Assembly (NCBI RefSeq): GCF_009910325.1
Contig: NZ_SUMG01000001.1
Span: forward strand, 310,001 to 374,000
Origin: Isachenkonia alkalipeptolytica
Lineage (GTDB): Bacteria; Bacillota; Clostridia; Peptostreptococcales; T1SED10-28
Reading direction: 5' to 3'
Length of the DNA stretch: 64,000 bases
The translations under genes and the position numbers were made by a program. This document shows positions 58,560 to 64,000 of this stretch, one piece after another. Within the stretch, counting starts at the first letter, position 1; every line of letters starts with the position of its first letter. Under the pieces are notes generated by a model. It saw nothing but the letters and a program-made list of their open reading frames with translations, made no database searches and was not told the DNA's origin.

Positions 58560-61500
58560 ACTGACGGGCTGCAAATACGACGGAATGCAAAAGGAACACG
58601 AAAACTCCATCTTCGATCTGACCCGAGAAGATGCGGCGGACCATACCCTCTTTACGCTCTTTAACGGCGGCGGCAAGGGGGTAATGATGCAGCTGATTTT
58701 TCAACTGATGCTCCCGGGAACCAAATGGGGAAAAAGCAACGGCAATAAAGTGGTGGGGATGTTTCGGGATCGTCGAAACAACCTGCAGTCCTTTACCTTC
58801 CATGTGGTTCTGGAATGGGTACTGGATACGGAGCCGGAAAGGCGACTGATTACGGGGATTGCGGTAAAATCCCGGATCAAAAATACGGAAGGGGAAGAGG
58901 AGGACCAGGCCGGTCTTTCCTACTTTCTATACACCCACGAATATCAGGGCCACAGTTACTTTACCGTGGACAAACTTCCCCTATATCAGCGGGACAGCCA
59001 AGAGGCCACGGATCTATCCGCCCTGGAAGCCTTCATTGATGAGCATAAGCAGGATTTTCGAAAGTTCAGCAAAAGTGACGCAAGCAATAAAAACGGGCGG
59101 TATTACAACCATCTGCTAAGCAAGGGCCTGTATTTAAGTGAATGGAGAAATTTAAAGGAAATCAATAAATCCGAAGGCGGGGTGGGAGACTACTTTACCG
59201 GCGCCGGAGATAACAAATCCATTTTTGATAAAATCATTCTTCCCGCCATCAGTGAAAATCTTCGGACCTATTCCCCGGATGAGGAAAACAATTTGGTGGA
59301 GATGTTTAAAAGCAATCTGTCCATCACCAAGGATCTTCCCGTATTGAAAAAGCGGGAGGGGGACTATAAGGAGCTTTTGGCCAAGATCGATCCCTTAATG
59401 AAAAATGCCGACAGCGGCTCGAGATATCTGGACAAGAAGGATCGCTTAAACCATGAGGGAAATGCCATTTACTATACGCTAAAAGATGAGGCGGGACTCA
59501 TTGGTCAAGCCGTTGAAAAATGGAAAGGGGAAGAGAAAAAAGCCCTGGAGGAAAAAGGCCGCCTGGCCTATGAAAAAGATAATATCGCCTACAATCAAAA
59601 GCGTATGGAGCTAACAGGAGAAGAGAAAAAAGTTCGGGCCCTGGAGGACGAGCTTCGGGGAATCCACGAAAAAATCGAACAGAAGAATCAGGAACTTCTG
59701 CTTTATCAGGTGAACCGATTGTTAGAGGAAAAGAAGGCCAAAGAACAGTTGATGGAAGATACCCTAAAGGAAAAACAGCGACTTATGGAAATCCTGGAGG
59801 AATCCGGGAACCGCCAAAAGGCAAAAGCCCTCGACGGAGAATTATTGCAGAGTGGAATGAACGGAAAGAACACTGGAAGCAGGAAGAGGACCGATACCAG
59901 GGCTATATGCACCACATCGAGGAGCAAAGGGAAGGCCTTAAGCGAAAGAAAAAAGAATACCTAAAAACCGTGGAAACGATGGAAAAGCAGATCAACCGAT
60001 TCTCTCTTCAGGAAGAGGATTTAAGCAAGGTTCGAAAGAAGCTGGAGGAGTCTTACGATCCCTTAAGCCTGCTGTATCCCGAACGGATCCTGGAGGAGCT
60101 GGAGAATCACTACCAAACATCGAAGGAGACCTCGGAGAAAAACGCCGAGAAGGAAGCGCTTTACCGAAAAGAGATCGAAAAACTAAACCGAAGCATGGAC
60201 CGCCTGGATATGGAAGTTACCGCCAAGGAAAAGGAAATGGATAAACTGCAGCAGGAAATTCATCAGCAGGAAGCCTACGAAGGTAAAACCCTTCGACAAA
60301 TATCCAAACAGCTGATGGAAAGCTACGACGGGAGCCTGTTAACTCATGCCTGGTTCAAGGAAAAGCTGGAGGCCTTAAAAACCCTGGAAGCCGAAAAGAA
60401 AGAAAAGCTGGAAGCCTTGCAAAGACGAATCTGGGAGAAAAACATGGACCGTTCCCTGAATAAGGGAGACTACTTCGTTCCGAACCGGGATATTCTCACA
60501 ATCAAAGAAGAGATGGAAAAGCTGGGAATCCACGGAGAGACCGGCAACGAATATCTGATGAAAACCGATGAAGAAGAGCGGCGGGAGATCCTGGAGAGTG
60601 ATCCCGGCTTTATCTACGCCATTGTAATCGGAAATCAGCGGGACTGGGAAATTATTGAAAAAAACATTCCAAAGGATTTATTTCTGCACAATCTGGTACC
60701 CATTTATGTACGGTCCGATATGAATCAGTCGGGAAAGCAGACCTTTAAAACCGTCACTGGTAAAGGGGAGCACATGATTGAACGGGAGTTTTTTATGGGC
60801 TGGAAGGCGGATATGGACCGGGAAATCGCCGGTCTTGGGCAGACGGAAAAGAATATCAAAGAAGACCTCACGGAAATTGCAAAACTTCGCCAAGATATAA
60901 ACATCATCCTGGAGGGGGACACGGCCCGGGACTTACAGGTAGAGTGGGAAAATCGGAAAGAAGAAAAGAAAAATTTCACAGAGGAAAAACGCCTGAAAGG
61001 CGAAGGGAAAGCAGGCAAGGAAGGAGAACTGGAAAAGACGATCCATATCCTGAAGGCGGAAACGAAGAAACAGGAAAACTTACGTCATGGGATCGATCAG
61101 CTAAGGGACTATATGGAAAGGGCGGAGAAGGTTCGAGAGGAAGAGGTTCGAATCACCGCTGTCCGTCGGGATCTGAAGGGGATTGAAAAAAACATCGAAA
61201 ACCTGGAAGAAACCCTGGAGGAGATCCGAAACTTCGAAGAGAAGGTCCGGGAGCAGTATCGAACGTGGGAGTATCAGCTGCAAAGGATCCTGGAAGAGGT
61301 AAAAGAGGTTTACGTCGGGGCGGAGTACCATCATGACGATAAGGAAAGCTTTAGAAATGAGCAGCCACCGGATATGAAAATCAACAGCGAGGAACTGAGG
61401 ATTCTGGTAAAGGAAAGAAAAGCCCTGGAAAAAAGCATTACGGAAAATCATTCGGATATTGCGGTATTGGAAAACGATCTGAAGCATCATCGAGAAAGCT

Positions 61501-62972
61501 ATCATAAGATTTTGGCGGAGTTGGAAAAGCTCAGTGGCGACTGGAAAAGCTTTAGGGATCTTGCTATGACCATGGGTGAAATCGAAGTATTGATAAAAAG
61601 CATGGAAAAGGCGATCGGAAAACTCCGGGAGGAAAAAAGCACCCGACAGTCCGATAAAGATCGGATCCTGGGGGCCTTAAACACCTTGCAAAGAAGTCTT
61701 AGGGACAAAGAAGAACAGATCCGAAAGGATCATCAGCGGGCACCCACCCTCCTCGAGGATCGGGAACTTTCCGGTGAGCTGGACTTGGTGGAGAGAAATA
61801 TCAGGGACAATGAACGATATCTGAAAATCTGCGAGGAGGAACTGGAGAGTAGTCGGGAGAAAGAAAGAAAAGTGGAAACCAATCTGATCAAGATGAAAAG
61901 CATCTATCCCGTAGATCCTACGAAAGCCAAAGCCGAGGACATTCTGAAGGAAAAAGTACAGAACAACCCGGACCAGATGGTGGATGAATGGATTTTGAAA
62001 TATCATCGAAACATAAACGCCATTAGCAAGACCGAGGAAGAGGGAGAAAGAAACCGGGAAGCCTTTATCCAAGAGATTCGCAGGGATTTAGTGGAGGATC
62101 AGCTGAAGGAAAAAATCATCGAAACCTTGAAAGGTGCGAAAATCGGGAACTTTCGGAAGAACCGCATCACCTTTGAGAGTATGAAGCAGAACTTTGAAAA
62201 AGAGCTGTTGAGTCTTTCCCGGGATAAACAAAAGGCCGAGGAGGCTATGAGTCAATGGACCAAGCGGGCCTCGATCCACGTGATCCGTATGGTTGAGGCG
62301 CTGAAAACCATGGTGGGGGAAATGAATTATACCAATGAACAGGGCTACGCCTTTCCCCTCGTAAAGTTGAAGGGTACGGAACGACTGCCCCGGGATGAGG
62401 GTGAGATCACCGTTCTTTTGGAAGATTACTTTATCAAAGCCATCGAGAAGGTTTTGGAGAAAAACGAGGACATCACGAATTTGGACGAGAAAGTGTATAA
62501 GAATCTGATGGGGGATGTGGTCCTCTTTTCCAAGGCGCTTCAGGGAAGATATCCGACGCTCCTGGTTTATAAAATGAGTGAGCGAAACGAGTTTCGCTTT
62601 GCCCGGGCAAGAGAGGAATACTACACCACCTGGGAAGCCATCAATAAAGGGGAGGGAGATATGCCCGAAGGCTCCGGTGGGCAGACATTATCGGTAAACA
62701 CCTTTGTGATCATGATGATCATGAGTTTTAAGAAAAAGCACACCGGTAACGAAAACCCCTCCACGGTGCTGCTGCTGGACAATCCCTTCGGGAAAGCCTC
62801 GGCAAAGCACGTACTGGACCCCATATTCGAAATCGCCAACAAGCTGAATTTCCAGCTGATCTGCTTCGCCGCACCGGAAATCATCAAAGTGGAAATCAGT
62901 GAGCGCTTCCCGGTGTTCTGGGAATTAAAACTTCATAAGGGAAAAGTCCTCCACGGCGGTCGCATCATGTAA
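58537..62972 (+). pseudogene. jetC: Wadjet SMC-like ATPase JetC, interrupted by a one-base frameshift
   Basis: The motor of the loop-extruding complex, MukB-like. Two overlapping frames: 58537-59964 (N-terminal head and start of the coiled coil) and a frame open through 62972 (rest of the coil and C-terminal head). Coherent coil reads KAKALDGE in the first frame and continues IAEWNERKEHWKQEED in the second; one lost base near 59840-59846 (GAATTATTGCAG) accounts for the shift. Restored length is about 1,478 residues. C-head has SGGQTLSVNTFVIMM and Walker B TVLLLDNPFG. The P-loop NGGGKGVMMQ (43-52) has Gly where Ser/Thr normally binds Mg2+. Translation restart at ATG 59907 would not make a complete head. 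Sequencing error is the alternative. Confidence 0.85.
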
Positions 62973-62998
62973 GACCGGACAATCTGACAAGGGGACAC

Positions 62999-63050
62999 AA
63001 AGGGGACGGAGGTAGTTGATTCAAAAAAACCAACTACCTCCGTCCCCTTT
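62999..63050. terminator. Perfect 20-pair hairpin between jetC and the anti-sigma-like gene
   Basis: 62999-63018 pairs with 63031-63050 (core GGGGACGGAGGTAGTTG/CAACTACCTCCGTCCCC), loop ATTCAAAAAAAC. GGGGACAC just to the left repeats part of the motif. It lies between convergent genes and may stop both, but the GGGGACGG core also resembles REP-type elements; GAACCGTCCCCG occurs at 40566. Confidence 0.7.
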
Positions 63051-63054
63051 CTGT

Positions 63055-63996
63055 TCACTGCTTTTTATTCGCAACCAAAACCTTTCGAAGAATCAACAAA
63101 ATCATAAAAATCGTTACACTCAGCAGCATAATTTCCGTAAAGTCCCGAAGGATGGAGTAAGTGGTGGCGCTGAGGCCATGGAGCATGCCGTGGGAGAGTA
63201 CATAGGAGCCGAAAAACATCGCGGCTACTTCAAAGAATCGCCGGATTCCTTGCTTTCGAAAAAGTTTCCAAAATATTAGGGCGATCAGGAAACAAAAGGC
63301 TGCCAGTATCACATAGTAGTTGAGGGCGAGTCTTGGCAAGGTTAAAGATCCCCCATTGGGATAGGGATTTGTCCCGTAAATCACTTGGTCCGGCTGTCCA
63401 TCGGTAGTGTAGTAGAAAATAGTGCTAAGATTTTCCCCTTCAGGGTTTAGAACGATCATGGAAGAGCTTCGCCGAGGAAAAACACTGCTCCACAGATTAT
63501 CCCAGGTGCTAATTCGATATTCAACCCCGTCTCCTGCGTCATTTTCGTAGGGATGGATATCATAACCCGCCACATCCTCACCAAACTCCAAATAAACCTT
63601 GTTGTCCGATCCTTCAATGATCCCTACCCGTTCTTCATTATAGGGCAGATAATTCGGTGCAGTGAGATAAGTAATGATCAGTATGGCCATGACCAAACTT
63701 CCAAGTACCGCAAGGAGAATTCCCTTCACTTTACCCAAGGTGATTTTTTTTCGGATTTTTTTAAAAGTTTCGATGTCCCCTTGTCGAGTAGCGGCCGCTT
63801 CATTACCTTCGATGTTTTCGTAGCTCTTTAGGGAAGCAGCGTCGTTTATAGAAGTATCCGCTTCCTTTTTGCATGCACCGCAGGTCTTAAGATGCGCCTC
63901 AACCAGTTCGACGGATGCCTCACTCAACAGTCCCTCCTGGTAAAGGGGCAAGAGATCGTTGATCACATCACACTTTGCTTCACAATCTATTTTCAT
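63055..63996 (-). CDS. Zinc-finger (zf-HC2) anti-sigma-like membrane protein
   Basis: 313 residues, start ATG 63996 at the window edge. N-terminal zinc-binding anti-sigma domain: CDVINDLLPLYQEGLLSEASVELVEAHLKTCGACKKE with the His-x3-Cys-x2-Cys motif. A helix at about 92-112 crosses the membrane; an outer beta-rich part (about 115-225) follows, then three more helices (NYYVILAAFCFLIALIFWKLF, FFEVAAMFFGSYVLSHG, IMLLSVTIFMILLILRKVL). This build is typical of ECF anti-sigma factors in Firmicutes; the sigma gene would be just beyond base 64000, upstream on the same strand. Confidence 0.75.
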   Translation of the reverse strand: MKIDCEAKCDVINDLLPLYQEGLLSEASVELVEAHLKTCGACKKEADTSINDAASLKSYENIEGNEAAATRQGDIETFKKIRKKITLGKVKGILLAVLGSLVMAILIITYLTAPNYLPYNEERVGIIEGSDNKVYLEFGEDVAGYDIHPYENDAGDGVEYRISTWDNLWSSVFPRRSSSMIVLNPEGENLSTIFYYTTDGQPDQVIYGTNPYPNGGSLTLPRLALNYYVILAAFCFLIALIFWKLFRKQGIRRFFEVAAMFFGSYVLSHGMLHGLSATTYSILRDFTEIMLLSVTIFMILLILRKVLVANKKQ

Positions 63997-64000
63997 GGTG

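Noticed and set aside
1-64000. CRISPR array, tRNA or rRNA genes, prophage
   Set aside because: No regularly spaced repeats, cas genes, tRNA-like cloverleaf, rRNA sequence or phage structural genes were seen on reading through both strands.

Overview
The window looks like chromosomal DNA of a low-to-middle-GC Gram-positive anaerobe of the Clostridia. Reasons: AGGAGG-type ribosome binding sites almost everywhere, frequent GTG/TTG starts, T-tailed hairpin terminators, M-box control of MgtE, a citrate-fermentation cluster and clostridial gene families. The ars gene set (split ArsA, Acr3, ArsD) recalls Alkaliphilus-like bacteria; this is inference, since no rRNA or tRNA was seen.

Layout. 1-3.4 kb: nadA (5' cut by the window edge), nadB and nadC for de novo NAD. 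3.6-6.5 kb: a small stress membrane protein behind a SigB-like promoter, then an M-box Mg2+ riboswitch, two tiny leader ORFs, mgtE and an MgtC-family gene. 6.6-8 kb: aroQ-like and aroE-like genes. 8.2-15.9 kb: complete citrate lyase cluster (citC, GntR regulator, CitS-type carrier, citD, citE, citF, citX, citG), with matching operators before the regulator and the carrier. 16-22.6 kb: lipoprotein, a frameshifted molybdopterin-binding gene, an iron-sulfur photolyase, a CsbD gene with a SigB-like promoter, an aminotransferase and a YjiH-type membrane protein.

22.7-29.5 kb, minus strand: arsenic resistance. One run reads arsR, acr3, two-domain universal stress protein, arsD, arsA1, arsA2, and a small thioredoxin-like gene with an in-frame TGA that is probably selenocysteine. 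A second unit (ArsP-like permease plus a mini-thioredoxin) has the same promoter/operator design. 29.6-40.2 kb: glyoxalase-like protein, a sigma/anti-sigma/TPR trio, a heterodimeric ABC exporter, a SnoaL-like gene behind a SigB-like promoter and a terminated leader RNA, a cyclopropane synthase-like methyltransferase, a MoaD-like protein ending GGM, and small proteins.

40.6-52.8 kb: a rearranged signalling region. An N-terminally truncated CheB/CheR/PAS remnant precedes a PAS-PAS-GGDEF-HD-GYP gene; a nearly identical second copy lies 8.8 kb downstream, joined to the end of an FMN-binding lipoprotein gene. Between the copies is a divergent oligopeptide ABC system. 53-64 kb: RhuM, a YitT-family protein, a Wadjet (Jet) anti-plasmid operon in the order D-A-B-C whose SMC-like jetC is split by a one-base frameshift, and a zinc-finger anti-sigma-like membrane protein.

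The points most worth following are the candidate selenoprotein in the ars operon, the SigB-like promoters, the mgtE leader with its apparent one-base deletion, the frameshifted Wadjet SMC gene, and the signalling-gene duplication.
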